A stretch of DNA of 64,000 nt. Origin: Janthinobacterium lividum (GTDB taxonomy: Bacteria > Pseudomonadota > Gammaproteobacteria > Burkholderiales > Burkholderiaceae_D). The stretch is from NCBI RefSeq assembly GCF_034424625.1, contig NZ_CP139976.1, forward strand, positions 4,402,001-4,466,000, written 5' to 3'. This document shows, one piece after another, positions 18,206-27,479 of the stretch. The position numbers and the translations under genes were made by a program. Numbering within the stretch: the first letter of the stretch is position 1; every line of letters starts with the position of its first letter. The notes beneath the pieces are model-generated. The model was given only the letters and a program-made list of their open reading frames with translations, made no database searches and was not told where the DNA came from.

Positions 18206-18850
18206 ATGTCTGCCACAACATCCACCACCCCGCGCCGCGCCCTGCTCGTCATCGATGTACAAAATGAATACTTCACGGGCGACATGCCCATCGAATATCC
18301 GTCCGTCGATATTTCTCTGCCCAACATCGTCACCGCCATGGCCGCCGCCCGCGCCGCCGGCGTGCCCGTCATCGTCGTCCAGCACGATGCGCCGGAAGCT
18401 TCTCCCATCTTTGCAAAAGGCAGCGACGGCTGGCAGCTGCACCCGCAAGTGGCCGCGTTTGCCGCCGACCATCGCATCAACAAGAGCATGGGCAGCGCGT
18501 TTGCGGGCACGGACCTGCGCGCCTGGCTGGAGGGCCACGGCATCGATACCCTGACGGTGGTCGGCTACATGACGCACAATTGCGACGCGGCCACCATCTA
18601 CCACGCCGCGCACGACGGCCTGCAAGTCGAATTCCTGCAGGACGCCACTGGCACCCTGCCCTACGCCAACGCGGGCGGCACGGCCAGCGCCGAGGAAATC
18701 CACCGCGTCTTCAGCGCCGTGTTCCACTCGAATTTCGCCGCCGTCGCCAGCACGCAGGACTGGCTCGCTGCCGTGCGCGAGGGCAAGCCGCTGGAAAAGG
18801 ACAATATTTACCTGTCGAACCAGCGCGCGCGCAAGGCGCAGGCGAACTGA
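18206..18850 (+). CDS. Isochorismatase-family cysteine hydrolase
   Basis: Amidase-type hydrolase of 214 residues. The catalytic Asp (ALLVIDVQNEYFTG, about residue 19), Lys (INKSMGSAF) and Cys (TVVGYMTHNCDAATIYHAAH) of the family are all visible. Members cleave isochorismate, nicotinamide, carbamates or other amides; the substrate here is unknown. AGGAG sits 6 bases before the ATG at 18206, which is chosen over an earlier in-frame ATG. The divergent GlxA-type regulator probably controls it. Confidence 0.92.
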   Translation: MSATTSTTPRRALLVIDVQNEYFTGDMPIEYPSVDISLPNIVTAMAAARAAGVPVIVVQHDAPEASPIFAKGSDGWQLHPQVAAFAADHRINKSMGSAFAGTDLRAWLEGHGIDTLTVVGYMTHNCDAATIYHAAHDGLQVEFLQDATGTLPYANAGGTASAEEIHRVFSAVFHSNFAAVASTQDWLAAVREGKPLEKDNIYLSNQRARKAQAN

Positions 18851-18858
18851 CGCCGGCG

Positions 18859-18892
18859 GGAATGGACGGGTATCATGCGTCCATTCCTTACT
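18859..18892 (+). terminator. Probable hairpin terminator after the cysteine hydrolase gene
   Basis: A 10-bp perfect stem GGAATGGACG/CGTCCATTCC with a 9-base loop lies 8 bases beyond the stop codon, followed by TTACTTG. The T-tract is poor, so termination may be partial. Confidence 0.5.
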
Positions 18893-18904
18893 TGATGATG
18901 CGCA

Positions 18905-19465
18905 ATGCGAAAAATAATACTGCTCGGTTCAAGCGTTGCCGGTCTGTTCCTGCTGGCCACCGCCGCCCTGGTGCTGGCAGGACTCAACGACAAACTGGTC
19001 CCGGCCGACGTGATCGTCGTGCCGGGCAACACGATCCTGCCCGACGGCACGCCCAGCCCCCGCCTGCAGGCACGACTCGACGTGGCGCTCAAGCAATTCC
19101 AGGAACACCGGGCGCCGCGCATCCTCGTCAGCGGGGCCACGGGCAAGGAAGGTTTTGACGAGGCCGCTTCCATGGCCCGCTACCTGCAATCGCGCGGGGT
19201 GCCGGCCAGCGCCATCCTTGAGGATAATCAAGGCTGGACCACGGACGCCACGGCCCGCAATGCGGCGGTATTGATGCGCGCACACGGCTGGAAGACAGCC
19301 ATGGTCGCCACGCAATACTTTCACGTGCCCCGCTTCCGGCTGGCTTTGGAACGGGCCGGCATCACCGTCAGTGGCAACGTGCATGCGCCCTATTTCGAGT
19401 TGCGCGACCTGTATTCCGTACCCAGGGAAACCGTGGGCTACCTTGTGTATTACGTGAAATCCTGA
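18905..19465 (+). CDS. YdcF/SanA-like DUF218 membrane-anchored protein
   Basis: Protein of 186 residues with one N-terminal membrane anchor (LLGSSVAGLFLLATAALVLA) and a DUF218 domain facing the periplasm. The conserved core reads ADVIVVPGNTILPDG, PRILVSGATGKEGFDEAASM, ATARNAAVLMRAHGWKTAMV and ATQYFHVPRFRLALERAGI. Relatives (ElyC, SanA, YdcF) act in cell-envelope maintenance. No obvious ribosome-binding site. It is 2 bases from the next gene, so the two are likely co-transcribed. Confidence 0.88.
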   Translation: MRKIILLGSSVAGLFLLATAALVLAGLNDKLVPADVIVVPGNTILPDGTPSPRLQARLDVALKQFQEHRAPRILVSGATGKEGFDEAASMARYLQSRGVPASAILEDNQGWTTDATARNAAVLMRAHGWKTAMVATQYFHVPRFRLALERAGITVSGNVHAPYFELRDLYSVPRETVGYLVYYVKS

Positions 19466-19467
19466 AC

Positions 19468-19848
19468 ATGAAGATACTTGCCTTTGCCGCCGGTTTTGGC
19501 CTGGTGGCCGTATGCGCAGTGCCATCGATGGCCGCCGCCGATGCGGAGCCGATTGGCGCTGCTGCAAGCCTGTCTCTGTTTGGCGTGCTGATGCTGGGGC
19601 TGTGCATCGCCGCCTTTGGCGCGCTGGCGCGGCGTGTGGACGTGGCGCATGGACACTGGCTGTCGGCCTGCGCGGGCGCGCTGTGCGGCGCGGTGCTATA
19701 TGGCAGTTTCGCGCTGGCATTTGCAACGCAATCGATCACGGCGAGCCTTGCCTATGCCGCCAGCGCCCTGTGCGCCGCCAGCGCGGCCCTGTTACTGCCG
19801 GGCCTGCTGAAGCGGGTGGCAAGGCTGATGGCAAGGCCAGGCCAGTAA
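19468..19848 (+). CDS. Small integral membrane protein, unknown
   Basis: Protein of 126 residues with about four hydrophobic segments: MKILAFAAGFGLVAVCAVPS, LSLFGVLMLGLCIAAFGALA, WLSACAGALCGAVLYGSFAL and a last one about residues 90-113. The first may act as a signal peptide. No family recognised. Two bases after the YdcF-like gene, so probably in one operon. Convergent with glpK, whose stop lies 4 bases away. Confidence 0.65.
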   Translation: MKILAFAAGFGLVAVCAVPSMAAADAEPIGAAASLSLFGVLMLGLCIAAFGALARRVDVAHGHWLSACAGALCGAVLYGSFALAFATQSITASLAYAASALCAASAALLLPGLLKRVARLMARPGQ

Positions 19849-19852
19849 GCAG

Positions 19853-21346
19853 TCACTCGCTCCAGTCGCGCGAGCGCTCCACCGCGCGCTGCCACTTGTG
19901 CAGCCGGCTCAAGCGCTCGTCGGCCGCCATGGCCGGTTCGAAGCGGCGTCCCACCTGCCACTGGGCGGCGATTTCTTCCTGCGATTCCCAGAAACCCACG
20001 GCCAGGCCCGCCAGGTAGGCGGCGCCCAGGGCCGTCGTTTCCGTCACCACGGGACGCACCACGGGCACATTCAGGATGTCGGCCTGAAACTGCATCAGCA
20101 TGTCGTTGCGGGCCGCGCCGCCGTCAACGCGCAGCTCGCTCAAGGCGATGCCCGCGTCATCCTGCATGGCCGACAGCACGTCCACGTTCTGGTAAGCCAC
20201 GCCCTCGAGCGCCGCGCGCGCGATGTGCGCCTTGCCCGTGCCGCGCGTGATGCCGATCAGGGTGCCGCGCGCATACGGGTCCCAGTACGGCGCGCCGAGG
20301 CCGGCGAACGCGGGCACGAAGACCAGGCCGCCCGAATCGGGCACGCTGGTGGCCAAGGCTTCCACTTCGGACGAGTCGCGGATGATACCGATGCCATCGC
20401 GCATCCATTGCACGGCCGCACCGGCGATGAAGGCGCTGCCTTCCAGCAAATAATCGGTCTTGTCGCTGCCCGCGCCCAGGCTCCAGCCCACCGTCGTCAG
20501 CAGCCGGTTTTTCGATGGCAAGGGGCGCTTGCCCACGTTCATCAGCATGAAGCAGCCCGTGCCGTAGGTATTCTTTGCCATGCCCGGTTTCAGACAGGCC
20601 TGGCCGAAAGTCGCCGCCTGCTGGTCGCCCGCGATGCCGGCGATCGGCACGGGCACGCCCAGCAAGTCGGTATAGGTGTGCGCCGCCACGCCGCTCGACG
20701 GCACGACATCGGGCAGCAGGGAGGCGGGAATGTCCAGCAGCGCCAGCAGGTCCGTGTCCCATTGCAGGGTGTGGATATTGAACAGCATGGTGCGCGCCGC
20801 GTTGCTCGTGTCCGTCAAATGGGCGCCGCTCATTTTGTAGATCAGCCAGCTGTCGACGGTGCCGAAAGCCAGCTCTCCCCGCTCGGCGCGCGCGCGGGCG
20901 CCGGGAACGTTGTCGAGCAGCCATTTGAGTTTGGTGGCGGAAAAATAGGCGTCCAGCACGAGACCCGTTTTTTGCTGGATCAAGTCCGCCTTGCCCTGCT
21001 CGACCAGTTGCTCGCAGTAAGCCGCATTTCTGCGGTCTTGCCAGACGATGGCATTGGCGACGGGTTCGCCCGTGGTGCGCTCCCACAGCACCGTCGTTTC
21101 GCGCTGGTTGGTCACGCCGATGGCGGCCACGTCGGAAGCGGCCACGCCGCTGTCGCGCAAGACCTGCTGCAGCACGCCCTCTTGCGACGCCCAGATTTCG
21201 CCCGCATCATGCTCGACCCAGCCCGGCTGGGGGAAAATCTGGCGAAACTCGCGCTGCGCGCTGGCGTGCGGCCGGCCCGCATGGTCAAACAGGATGGCGC
21301 GCGAACTGGTGGTGCCCTGATCTAAAGCAAGTATGTATTTGGTCAT
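19853..21346 (-). CDS. glpK: Glycerol kinase
   Basis: FGGY-family kinase of 497 residues making glycerol 3-phosphate from glycerol and ATP. The N-terminal phosphate loop [20 protein letters not shown], the substrate region [20 protein letters not shown], and the two FGGY signatures (including [19 protein letters not shown] and [20 protein letters not shown]) are present. Length matches bacterial GlpK. The ATG at 21346 starts directly at the phosphate-binding strand. It is last in the leftward glp cluster, after glpV and a hairpin terminator, so its expression may depend on partial read-through or its own promoter. Confidence 0.97.
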   Translation of the reverse strand: MTKYILALDQGTTSSRAILFDHAGRPHASAQREFRQIFPQPGWVEHDAGEIWASQEGVLQQVLRDSGVAASDVAAIGVTNQRETTVLWERTTGEPVANAIVWQDRRNAAYCEQLVEQGKADLIQQKTGLVLDAYFSATKLKWLLDNVPGARARAERGELAFGTVDSWLIYKMSGAHLTDTSNAARTMLFNIHTLQWDTDLLALLDIPASLLPDVVPSSGVAAHTYTDLLGVPVPIAGIAGDQQAATFGQACLKPGMAKNTYGTGCFMLMNVGKRPLPSKNRLLTTVGWSLGAGSDKTDYLLEGSAFIAGAAVQWMRDGIGIIRDSSEVEALATSVPDSGGLVFVPAFAGLGAPYWDPYARGTLIGITRGTGKAHIARAALEGVAYQNVDVLSAMQDDAGIALSELRVDGGAARNDMLMQFQADILNVPVVRPVVTETTALGAAYLAGLAVGFWESQEEIAAQWQVGRRFEPAMAADERLSRLHKWQRAVERSRDWSE

Positions 21347-21369
21347 TGTCTGGTGGTGCGAAAAACGGG

Positions 21370-21403
21370 TAAAAACAGGCACGGAGGGTGTTCACTCCGT
21401 GCC
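21370..21403 (-). terminator. Hairpin (terminator or attenuator) between glpV and glpK
   Basis: A 9-bp perfect stem GGCACGGAG/CTCCGTGCC (21378-21386 with 21395-21403) is followed on the minus strand by TGTTTTTACC. It sits inside the glp cluster, between glpV and glpK, so it would reduce glpK transcription relative to the transporter or mark the operon end. Confidence 0.7.
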
Positions 21404-21423
21404 CTCAGGACAGCGCAGGCAGT

Positions 21424-23151
21424 TTACCTTACCTTGCCTTCTTTCCAGGCTTGCAGCAGCTTGTCGTAGGCAATCGTTTCACCCTTCGGCTTTTCATTCG
21501 CCAGCTTTTTCCATGGGGCGTGCTGGTCCGACAGATACTGGTTCGGATCGACCTTGGGATTGAGCTTGGGCGCGCACGCCTTCATGCCGGCACGTTGCAG
21601 GCGCGCCATGACCTGGTCCATTTCCTCGGCCAGGTTATCCATGGCGGCTTGCGGCGTTTTTTCCGCCGTGATGGCCGTGGCCACGTTCTTCCACCACAGC
21701 TGCGCCAGCTTCGGATAGTCGGGCACGTTGTTGCCTGTCGGCGTCCACGCCACGCGGGCGGGGCTGCGGTAGAACTCGATCAAGCCGCCATACTCGTTCG
21801 CGTGCTTTGTAAAATAATCGTGGCGGATGTCGGAATCGCGGATGAAGGTCAGGCCAACGATGGATTTCTTCAGCGACACGGTTTTCGACGTGACGAATTG
21901 CGCATACAGCCAGGCGGCGGCCTTGCGGTCATCCGGCGTGGACTTGAACAGGAACCAGGAACCGACGTCCTGGTAGCCGTTCTGCATGCCCTCTTTCCAG
22001 TACGGGCCGTGCGGCGACGGCGCCATGCGCCATTTCGGCGTGCCGTCCTTGTTCACCACCGGCAAGCCCGGTTTCGTCATGCCGGCCGTAAACGCCGTGT
22101 ACCAGAAGATTTGCTGGGCGATTTCACCCTGCGCCGGCACGGGGCCCGATTCCGAGAAATTCATGCCGTTCGCCTGCGGCGGCGCGTACTTCTTCATCCA
22201 GTCGATGTATTTCGTCAGCGCAAAGACGGCCGCCGGCGAATTGGTGGCGCCGCCGCGCGACATCGATGCGCCCACGGGCGTGCATTTGTCGGCCGCCACC
22301 TTGATGCCCCATTCGTCGACCGGCATGCCGTTCGGAATGCCCTTGTCGGCCGCGCCAGCCATCGACAGCCACGCATCCGTGAAGCGCCATCCCAAGGATG
22401 GATCTTTCTTGCCGTAATCCATGTGGCCATAGACTTTCTTGCCGTCCAGTTCCTTCACGTCATTGGTAAAAAAGTCGGCGATGTCTTCATACGCGGACCA
22501 GTTTTGCGGCACGCCCAGCTCGTAGCCATACTTGGCTTTGAACTTGGCTTGCAAATCCTTGCGCGCGAACCAGTCGGCGCGGAACCAGTACAGGTTGGCA
22601 AACTGCTGGTCGGGCAACTGGTACACCTTGCCATCGGGCGCCGTCGTAAAGCTGATGCCGATGAAATCCTTCAGGTCCAGGCCCGGGTTCGTGAATTCCT
22701 TGCCCTTGGCAGCCATGTAGTCGGACAGCGGTTCGACGGCGCCATAGCGGTAGTGCGTGCCGATCAGGTCGGAATCGGAAATCCAGCCGTCATAGATGCT
22801 CTTGCCGGACTGCATCGACGTTTGCAGCTTTTCCACCACGTCGCCTTCCTGGATGATGTCATGGCGCACCTTGATGCCCGTGATTTCCTCGAAGGCCTTG
22901 GCCAGGGTCTTCGATTCGTAGACGTGGGTGTCGATGGTTTCCGAGACCACGGAAATTTCCTTGATGCCCTTGGCTTTCAGCTTGGCCGCCGCATCGATGA
23001 ACCATTTCATTTCAGCAAGCTGTTGCTGCTTGCTCAGGCTGGATGGCTGGAATTCCTTGTCGATCCAGGTTTGCGCCTGCTTGGCGTCTGCCAGGGCCGC
23101 ATTCGACACGAGCATGGCCGCAGCCGCGAAGACCGTGAACTTCAATTTCAT
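21424..23151 (-). CDS. glpV: Glycerol ABC transporter substrate-binding protein
   Basis: Periplasmic binding protein of 575 residues with a signal peptide (VFAAAAMLVSNAALA). It is a long family-1 extracellular solute-binding protein; stretches such as MSRGGATNSPAAVFALTKYI and the Trp/Tyr-rich sugar-site segments match the GlpV group of proteobacterial glycerol transporters. Its place in the order D-S-T-P-Q-U-V supports the name, as this equals the described rhizobial glycerol operon. GGAG precedes the ATG. Upstream of it lies an intercistronic GC-rich hairpin (about 23168-23200). Confidence 0.93.
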   Translation of the reverse strand: MKLKFTVFAAAAMLVSNAALADAKQAQTWIDKEFQPSSLSKQQQLAEMKWFIDAAAKLKAKGIKEISVVSETIDTHVYESKTLAKAFEEITGIKVRHDIIQEGDVVEKLQTSMQSGKSIYDGWISDSDLIGTHYRYGAVEPLSDYMAAKGKEFTNPGLDLKDFIGISFTTAPDGKVYQLPDQQFANLYWFRADWFARKDLQAKFKAKYGYELGVPQNWSAYEDIADFFTNDVKELDGKKVYGHMDYGKKDPSLGWRFTDAWLSMAGAADKGIPNGMPVDEWGIKVAADKCTPVGASMSRGGATNSPAAVFALTKYIDWMKKYAPPQANGMNFSESGPVPAQGEIAQQIFWYTAFTAGMTKPGLPVVNKDGTPKWRMAPSPHGPYWKEGMQNGYQDVGSWFLFKSTPDDRKAAAWLYAQFVTSKTVSLKKSIVGLTFIRDSDIRHDYFTKHANEYGGLIEFYRSPARVAWTPTGNNVPDYPKLAQLWWKNVATAITAEKTPQAAMDNLAEEMDQVMARLQRAGMKACAPKLNPKVDPNQYLSDQHAPWKKLANEKPKGETIAYDKLLQAWKEGKVR

Positions 23152-23223
23152 CGTGAATCTCCTTTTATTTTATTGCCGGCCGCCTGCTGACGGTCCGGCC
23201 TCCATCAACACCGGCAAGCCGGC

Positions 23224-23526
23224 TCACCCCCAACGCATTACCACTAATAAAAGTACAAAACTGATGGCGGCACCTATCGCCTGCTGCATTTCCGTAAATC
23301 CCGCCCACGCCAGGTTCACGTAGGCCGCCGTGAGCAAGCCGATGAACAGGCGGTCGCCGCGCGTCGTCGGCATGGGCAGGAAACCTTTTCGTTCGATGCT
23401 GGGCGAACGGATTTGCCACACCGTCATGCCGGCCAGCATAAAGCCGATGCAAATGAAGAAGATGGCCACTTCCGGCGTCCACGCCATCCAGCCGAACAGG
23501 CTGGCTGTGCTATCGGTATTTTCCAT
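23224..23526 (-). CDS. glpU: DUF2160 small membrane protein (GlpU position)
   Basis: Protein of 100 residues with two or three membrane helices (WTPEVAIFFICIGFMLAGMT, LFIGLLTAAYVNLAWAGFTE, AIGAAISFVLLLVVMRWG). It belongs to the DUF2160 family found only beside glycerol/sugar ABC transporters of this kind; its role is not established. GGAGGG lies upstream, and the ATG is separated from the glpQ stop by a single base. The symbol rests on position in the operon (between glpQ and glpV). Confidence 0.85.
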   Translation of the reverse strand: MENTDSTASLFGWMAWTPEVAIFFICIGFMLAGMTVWQIRSPSIERKGFLPMPTTRGDRLFIGLLTAAYVNLAWAGFTEMQQAIGAAISFVLLLVVMRWG

Positions 23527-23527
23527 G

Positions 23528-24334
23528 TCACACCCTCCCCATCGCGAAACCCTTGGCAATGTAATGCCGCACGAACCAGATCACCAGCGCGCCGGGCACG
23601 ATGGTCAGCACGCCGGCCGCCGCCAGCACGCCCCAGTCCATGCCGGCCGCCGAGACGGTGCGCGTCATGGTGGCGGCAATCGGCTTGGCATTGACAGACG
23701 TCAAGGTGCGGGCCAATAACAGTTCCACCCAGCTGAACATGAAGCAGAAGAAGGCCGTCACGCCCACGCCCGACTTGATCATTGGCAAGAAAATGCGGAT
23801 GAAGAAGCGCGGGAAGCTGTAGCCGTCGATATACGCCGTCTCGTCGATTTCCTTCGGCACGCCGGACATGAAGCCTTCCAGTATCCACACGGCCAGCGGC
23901 ACGTTGAAGACCATGTGCGCGAGCGCCACGGCCAGGTGCGTATCCATCAGGCCCACCGTCGAATACAGCTGGAAGAAAGGCACGAGGAAGACAGCGGGCG
24001 GCGTCATGCGGTTGGTCAGCAGCCAGAAGAACAAATGCTTGTCACCCACGAAGTTATAACGCGAAAAAGCATACGCGGCCGGCAAGGCGACCGTGACGGA
24101 CATCACCATGTTCAAGGCCACGTAAATCATGGAATTGATATAGCCGCTGTACCAGGATCGGTCCGTGAAAATCGTGTGGTAGTTGGCGAACGTCAATTGC
24201 TGGGGCCACAGGCTCAACACGCCGACGATTTCCTCGTTGGTCTTGAGCGACATATTGAGCATCCAGTAGATGGGCAGCAAGGAGCCCAGCAAAAAGACCA
24301 CGAGGATGGTGCTGCTCATTTTCTTGTGCATCAT
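23528..24334 (-). CDS. glpQ: Glycerol ABC transporter permease (inner-membrane)
   Basis: Permease of 268 residues of the carbohydrate CUT1 family with six predicted helices. The EAA loop that contacts the ATPase is EIDETAYIDGYSFPRFFIRI followed by FLPMIKSGV. The ATG at 24334 overlaps the glpP stop codon by four bases (ATGA), so the two are coupled. The same frame stays open far upstream into glpP, but that stretch is out of frame with the known permease and not part of this protein. Confidence 0.93.
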   Translation of the reverse strand: MMHKKMSSTILVVFLLGSLLPIYWMLNMSLKTNEEIVGVLSLWPQQLTFANYHTIFTDRSWYSGYINSMIYVALNMVMSVTVALPAAYAFSRYNFVGDKHLFFWLLTNRMTPPAVFLVPFFQLYSTVGLMDTHLAVALAHMVFNVPLAVWILEGFMSGVPKEIDETAYIDGYSFPRFFIRIFLPMIKSGVGVTAFFCFMFSWVELLLARTLTSVNAKPIAATMTRTVSAAGMDWGVLAAAGVLTIVPGALVIWFVRHYIAKGFAMGRV

Positions 24335-25215
24335 TTCTGGTCTCCCGTGCCGACTCTCTGCATCCACGTGTACAGCACAAAGCAGAACAGCAGGATGATG
24401 AGGAAATAGATCAGTGAGAAGGCCGAGGCCGGCCCCAGGTCGAACTGGCCGACGGCCTTTTGCGTCAGGTATTGCGACAGGAACGTGGTGGCATTGCCCG
24501 GCCCGCCGCCCGTCAGCACGAACGGTTCCGTATAGATCATGAAACTGTCCATGAAGCGCAGCAACACGGCGATCATCAGCACATTGCGCAGTTTCGGTAG
24601 CTGGATGTAGCGGAACACGGCCAGGCGCGAGGCGCCGTCGATGCGCGCGGCCTGGTAATACGCGTCGGGAATGGCGCGCAAGCCCGCATAGCACAGCAGT
24701 ACGACCAGGGGCGTCCAGTGCCAGATATCCATCACCATCACCGTCAGCCACGCGTCGAGCGAATTGCCGTTGTAATTGTAGGCTAAGCCCAGCTGGTTCA
24801 GGGTGTAGCCCATCAGGCCGATGTCGCCGCGGCCAAAGATTTGCCAGATGGTGCCCACCACGTTCCAGGGAATCAGCAAGGGCAGCGCGATCAGCACCAG
24901 CGCCAGCGACGCCTTCCAGCCATCGGCCGGCATGCACAGGGCAATCAGAATGCCCAGCGGAATCTGGATCGCCAGCACGGAGCCGGAAAACAGCAGCTGG
25001 CGCAGCAAGGCGCTGTGCAAGTCGCCGTCCAGCATGACCATGCGGAACCACTCGGTGCCCACGAAGACCTTTTGCGTGGGGCTCAGAATATCCTGCACGG
25101 AATAGTTCACCACCGTCATCAGCGGCAGGATGGCGGAAAAGGCCACGCACAGCAGCACGGGCAGGATCAATAGCCAGGCGCGGCGGTTGTTATCGGTTTT
25201 ACCGTTATGTATCAT
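24331..25215 (-). CDS. glpP: Glycerol ABC transporter permease (first subunit)
   Basis: Permease of 294 residues, CUT1 type, with six helices (RAWLLILPVLLCVAFSAILP the first) and the EAA loop AIPDAYYQAARIDGASRLAV then FRYIQLPKL. It forms the channel with GlpQ. The start overlaps the glpT stop by one base (TGATG). Gene order and overlaps indicate one transcript from glpD onwards. Confidence 0.94.
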   Translation of the reverse strand: MIHNGKTDNNRRAWLLILPVLLCVAFSAILPLMTVVNYSVQDILSPTQKVFVGTEWFRMVMLDGDLHSALLRQLLFSGSVLAIQIPLGILIALCMPADGWKASLALVLIALPLLIPWNVVGTIWQIFGRGDIGLMGYTLNQLGLAYNYNGNSLDAWLTVMVMDIWHWTPLVVLLCYAGLRAIPDAYYQAARIDGASRLAVFRYIQLPKLRNVLMIAVLLRFMDSFMIYTEPFVLTGGGPGNATTFLSQYLTQKAVGQFDLGPASAFSLIYFLIILLFCFVLYTWMQRVGTGDQK

Positions 25216-26315
25216 CAGGCCACCCGCTTATCGTTGACATAGAACAAGGTGCGTTGCGGCGGAAAGCGCAGCCGCACGGCATCTCCCGCGACGGCATCGA
25301 TGGCCCGCAGCTTGGCCGCCACCGTCGCGCCACCCAGCTGGAATTCCGCCAGGTAATGCGTACCCATGTTGCGCACGGCCGTGACCGTGGCGTCCAGGCA
25401 GTGGTCGCCCCCCTCTTCTCCCGGGTACGCCTTGACGCACTCGACGAATTCGGGCCGCACGCCCAGCGTGATTTTTCCTTGCGCACCCGACAGCGCCGCG
25501 CGCGCGGCGGCGGACACGGCCAGTAGCTGCCCCGCCACGCGCACGCCGCCATCGTCCAGGGTGCAATCGAGCAAGTTCATGCCCGGATTGCCGATGAAAT
25601 AGCCGACAAAGGTGTGCTCGGGTTCCTCGAACAGGGCTTGCGCGCTGCCCGTCTGCACCACTTCGCCCTGCGTCATGACGACCACCTGGTCGGCAAAGGT
25701 CAGCGCTTCCACCTGGTCGTGCGTGACGTAGATCAAGGACAATTTCAGTTCGTGGTGGATTTCCTTGAGTTTCCTACGCAACAGCCATTTCAAATGCGGG
25801 TCGATCACCGTCAGCGGTTCGTCGAACAGCACGGCCGCCACGTCGGGACGCACGAGGCCCCGCCCCAGCGAAATCTTTTGCTTGGCGTCCACGGACAAGC
25901 CGCTGGCGCGCAATTTCAGGTCGCCCGTCAATTCCAGCATCTGCGCCACCTGCTGCACGCGCTTTTTGACTTCGATCTCTTTCCAGCCGCGATTGCGCAA
26001 CGGAAACGCCAGGTTGTCGTGCACGGTCATGGTGTCGTAGATGACGGGAAACTGGAACACTTGCGCGATATTCCGCGCCTCAGTGGGCAGCTGCGTCACG
26101 TCCTTGCCGTCGAACAGCACCTTGCCATGCGACGGTTTCACCAGGCCGGAAATGATATTGAGCAAGGTCGTCTTGCCGCAGCCGGACGGTCCCAGCAAGG
26201 CGTACGCGCCGCCGTCATGCCATTCCATGCTCATGGGCCGCAGCGCGTAGTCGCTTGGCGCCGTCGGGTTCGGTTTGTAGGCGTGGGCCAGGTCGACCAG
26301 TTCGATGCGCGCCAT
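25215..26315 (-). CDS. glpT: Glycerol ABC transporter ATP-binding protein
   Basis: ABC ATPase of 366 residues. Walker A is LLGPSGCGKTTLLNIISG, Walker B is VAAVLFDEPLTVIDP, and the D-loop and switch His (YVTHDQVEALTFADQVVVMT) follow. The C-loop is atypical (SGLSVDAKQKISLGRGL instead of LSGGQ-type), a known feature of this pair in which the two ATPases are not equivalent. GGAGGAG precedes the ATG, which lies just past the glpS stop. The C-terminal regulatory TOBE region includes ITLGVRPEFVE. Not to be confused with the E. coli glycerol-3-phosphate antiporter of the same name. Confidence 0.94.
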   Translation of the reverse strand: MARIELVDLAHAYKPNPTAPSDYALRPMSMEWHDGGAYALLGPSGCGKTTLLNIISGLVKPSHGKVLFDGKDVTQLPTEARNIAQVFQFPVIYDTMTVHDNLAFPLRNRGWKEIEVKKRVQQVAQMLELTGDLKLRASGLSVDAKQKISLGRGLVRPDVAAVLFDEPLTVIDPHLKWLLRRKLKEIHHELKLSLIYVTHDQVEALTFADQVVVMTQGEVVQTGSAQALFEEPEHTFVGYFIGNPGMNLLDCTLDDGGVRVAGQLLAVSAAARAALSGAQGKITLGVRPEFVECVKAYPGEEGGDHCLDATVTAVRNMGTHYLAEFQLGGATVAAKLRAIDAVAGDAVRLRFPPQRTLFYVNDKRVA

Positions 26316-26316
26316 G

Positions 26317-27405
26317 TCAAGCTCCTCCCGGTGCAAACAGCAACCCGCCGTCTTGCGCGAAGATCAGCAAGGCATGCGGCTGGCAATACACGGTGCAGGC
26401 GCTGCCGATCTCCAGGTTGTGCACGCCGCCCAGCTGCGCCACCAGGGCCAGCTCGCCGCGGCGCGCATGCACATAGGTTTCCGAGCCGCTGATTTCCGCC
26501 AGGTCCACCTGCGCCGCAATGGGCACGTCGCCATCGGACTGGGGAGACAGATGCAGGCTGTGCGCGCGCACCCCGAGGATCACCTCCGTACTGTCGCCCA
26601 GGCGGGCGCGCTGCGCACCGCTCAAGTGTATCGACAGGCCATCCGCCGCCTGCGCCACGCCGTGCGCATCCACGCGCGCGGGGATCAGGTTGATGGGCGG
26701 GTCGCTGAAGGTGCGCGCTACATCGATGGAATTGGGGGCATTGAAAACGTCCAGGGTCGGCCCCTGCTGCAGCAGGCGTCCCTCATGCAGCACGGCAACG
26801 TGGCCGCCCAGCTGCAGCGCTTCCAGCGGCTCCGTGGTCGCGTACACGACCGTCGTGCTACCGCTGGAAAACAGTTCCGTCAATTCGCGGCGCAATTCCT
26901 CGCGCAGCTTGTAGTCAAGGTTCACCAATGGCTCGTCGAGCAGCAGCAGGGATGCATCCTTGATCAGCGCGCGCCCCAGCGCCGTGCGCTGCTGCTGCCC
27001 GCCCGACAGTTCCCCGGGCGTGCGCTGCAGGTACGGCGTGATATGCAGGCGCTCGGCCAGCGCCAGCACTTTCGTGCGTATCTGCTCCTCGGGCACCTTG
27101 CGCAGGCGCAAGGGCGAGGCGATATTGTCGTAGACGGTGAAGGCCGGATAATTGATGAATTGCTGGTACACCATGGCCAGGTTGCGGCGGCTGACGGGCA
27201 CGCCCGTCACGTCGACGCCATCGGCCGTCACGGTGCCCCCGCTGGGCTTGTCCAGGCCCGCCATCACGCGCATCAGGGTCGTCTTGCCGGCACGCGTGGT
27301 GCCCAGCAAGACGTTGATGGCGCCCGGCACCAAGGCCAGCGACATCGGATATAAAAAGTCGTCAGCCCCCTGCTTCCTGCTGATCTTGTCCAGTACCAGT
27401 TGCAC
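26317..27405 (-). CDS. glpS: Glycerol ABC transporter ATP-binding protein (second ATPase)
   Basis: ABC ATPase of 362 residues. It starts with a GTG at 27405: GGAGGAG lies 6 bases upstream and the protein then reads VQLVLDKISRKQGADDFLYP. Walker A is LLGTTRAGKTTLMRVMAG, an unusual form lacking the second glycine-serine context of the standard GxSGxGKST; the signature is GELSGGQQQRTALGRAL and Walker B is LLLLDEPLVNLDYKLREEL. The usual switch His is replaced by TT in VYATTEPLEALQLG, so this subunit may hydrolyse ATP poorly while GlpT does the work. That is inference. Confidence 0.93.
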   Translation of the reverse strand: MQLVLDKISRKQGADDFLYPMSLALVPGAINVLLGTTRAGKTTLMRVMAGLDKPSGGTVTADGVDVTGVPVSRRNLAMVYQQFINYPAFTVYDNIASPLRLRKVPEEQIRTKVLALAERLHITPYLQRTPGELSGGQQQRTALGRALIKDASLLLLDEPLVNLDYKLREELRRELTELFSSGSTTVVYATTEPLEALQLGGHVAVLHEGRLLQQGPTLDVFNAPNSIDVARTFSDPPINLIPARVDAHGVAQAADGLSIHLSGAQRARLGDSTEVILGVRAHSLHLSPQSDGDVPIAAQVDLAEISGSETYVHARRGELALVAQLGGVHNLEIGSACTVYCQPHALLIFAQDGGLLFAPGGA

Positions 27406-27479
27406 GCGCTTCTCCTCCAGTGATGGTTTCTTATTCTTCGCCGCACCCTCTGCGGGGCGCGGTCGCCAACGTGTTGTGC

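Noticed and set aside
24335..25150. Upstream in-frame extension of the glpQ permease through glpP
   Set aside because: The extension is the wrong frame of glpP; the ATG at 24334 with the usual ATGA overlap starts the real permease.
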